A stretch of DNA of 64,000 bases from Sclerotinia nivalis. Its lineage: Eukaryota > Ascomycota > Leotiomycetes > Helotiales > Sclerotiniaceae. The stretch lies in assembly GCA_029531795.1 (NCBI GenBank), contig JAPEIS010000012.1, positions 248,001 through 312,000 of the forward strand. Direction: 5' to 3'. A program made the translations under genes and the position numbers. The notes under the pieces are model-generated. The model was not told where the DNA came from, searched no databases, and worked only from the letters and a program-made list of their open reading frames with translations. Below, in pieces: positions 62,503 through 64,000 of this stretch. Every line of letters starts with the position of its first letter. The first letter of the stretch is position 1.

Positions 62503-64000
62503 CTAATCATTGGATTTGAATTTCTACCTACAGACTTGGAAATTTGTAACTATTGAGGGAATTCGCTACACCCCCTTATTAATTACATATTGTTTATTAC
62601 ATATTGAACAATCAGCATTATATATAACCACTATAGATGACCAAAGAAATAAGAAAACCGAAATGTTTTTTTTTTCGAGATATGGAATACTATATATAGA
62701 GTATGGAGTATATTCTTTGTATGTACTCCGTATCTATTTATTATTCATTTGTTATATTATCTTACCTCATCTTATCTTATCATATCAACTTTTTAATTTT
62801 TTTGGTTTATCTAGGTATTTTAGCTCATCTATTTTTATCCTTTCTTTCAATTTATACTTGAGTATTTCAAGAGGAAATAATAATGATTTTGAGCAATAAC
62901 GGGGATGGATGATGGATGAATTTTTATCGAATTCTATACATGATCTTGTGAAATAGCGGTGAGAAATCCGAGGATATACATAATCTTACTATAGGGAATA
63001 ATATAAGCTATAAGCTATAAGCTCACAAGGAGTATAATCTCCTTCTCCTTCCTTCCTTTTTTCTCCTTCTCTTCAATCTCATTATTACCTAGCATTCTTC
63101 CTAAAAATCCTCAATCTAACTATTGGTCCTTATTAGCTAACCAACCTTACTCCATCTAACCCCATATGCATTCCGTACCGGAATTCCACAATAGCCATAG
63201 CTTGCTTCTCCCTCAAACAAGCACATACACATACAAGCATATGCACATCCACCGCACCCGCAAAAATCCACCACGGATCCACCCCCATGGGCATCCGCAT
63301 CGACGTAAACAATTGAAATCGAGAAATCCGGCGAGAAGAATCTCAGATATCATGTACATGAGCGACATATTGTTTCACATTTTTGTTTTGGTTGATGTCA
63401 TGTTACTTTAGTCTTGCAAGTCTGGCTTCTAAGTCTTGCTTCTAAGGGTATGAAGGGTGGATGGATATCTCGATCCGTGTTTCTTTTTGTCTTTGGAGTG
63501 CGAGATTGGCGGGAGGAGGTTACTCGTGCGGCTCTCTTCGAATTCCCCTAACCCTGTATGTTTAACTTTCTCATCAACATCACATCACATCACAGACCAC
63601 ATAACTAACCTTAACGGAACGAAAATAACCGCTCGCTACTCTCGTGCTGTAGCCTGTCGGAAAGCATACCTACTCCGTGCGGAGTATATGTCATACTTCT
63701 TCTAAATATGGGTCATTACTCTACTCCCCTTGTAGTTTACCATCTTGTGTTATGTGTTTCACGGTGGAGCGTGACGTACTTTCTGATCAGGCGTGGAGAA
63801 TGAGGGGAGAAAAATCGTGCGGAGATTATGACGAATTTATTTGTGCGTTATATGTTCAAGAGCGGAGTCCTCTTTATTTCCTTTTTTTTTTCCCTTCTCT
63901 TTTCTTTTTTAAGCTTCTTGCCTTGTTGTCCCCGCTGTTGAGGGGAACTTTTTAAAATGTCTAATACGCTGTCATTTGAGATATGGAAGGACTGATATGT

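Larger units (their letters stand above)
60386..64000. other. Non-coding right end
   Basis: This begins with the T-rich 3' flank of the PP1-subunit gene. An ATG-started frame of 97 codons (60836-61129) has no motif and probably lies in the 3' flank. A purine-rich stretch (about 61600-62450) and an AT-rich one follow. No gene is supported up to the edge. Confidence 0.5.

Overview
The window is eukaryotic nuclear DNA, most likely from a filamentous ascomycete. Protein-coding genes are broken by short introns (46-101 bp in my models) with GT-AG borders and CTRAY-like branch sites. The gene set is typical of Pezizomycotina: a Zn2Cys6 regulator, a laccase ending in DSGL, a UstYa-like (DUF3328) protein, ATG17 and a CBM21 regulator of protein phosphatase 1. 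The style fits Leotiomycetes such as Botrytis, Sclerotinia or relatives, but that is inference. No bacterial or phage features are seen.

The left 29 kb carries most genes. From left to right: a C2H2-like zinc-finger gene cut by the window edge (- strand, 1-1452); a small acidic protein ending in a PP1-docking-like motif (- strand, 2063-2749); an endonuclease/exonuclease/phosphatase enzyme (4090-5025); a Zn2Cys6 transcription factor with four exons (5675-7993); decayed or unresolved dioxygenase exons (9833-10175); ATG17 on the - strand (11124-12729); a secreted laccase with four exons (16168-18094); unassigned coding-like stretches (18896-19722); a seven-exon protein with two ubiquitin-interacting motifs (20214-23698); and a two-finger C2H2 transcription factor (27822-28954).

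From 32 to 39 kb there is a small accessory patch. It holds a berberine-bridge-type FAD oxidase broken by a frameshift and a stop codon, a fold-back MITE-like element, a tiny secreted Tyr/Gly-rich protein, and a UstYa-like membrane protein whose first HxxHC motif has lost both histidines. This patch is the best place to look for a degenerate or unusual secondary-metabolite (possibly peptide-derived) locus.

From 38.8 to 57.9 kb there is no convincing gene. The interval is rich in microsatellites and includes a perfect hairpin and a dispersed 16-bp repeat. It ends in a long pyrimidine-rich leader for a Gac1-type PP1 glycogen-targeting subunit (57993-60385). The last 3.6 kb is again non-coding and contains a purine-rich minisatellite. 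Two proteins in the window carry RVxF-like PP1 motifs, but nothing else ties them together. Apart from the 32-39 kb patch, the genes look like independent housekeeping and regulatory loci.
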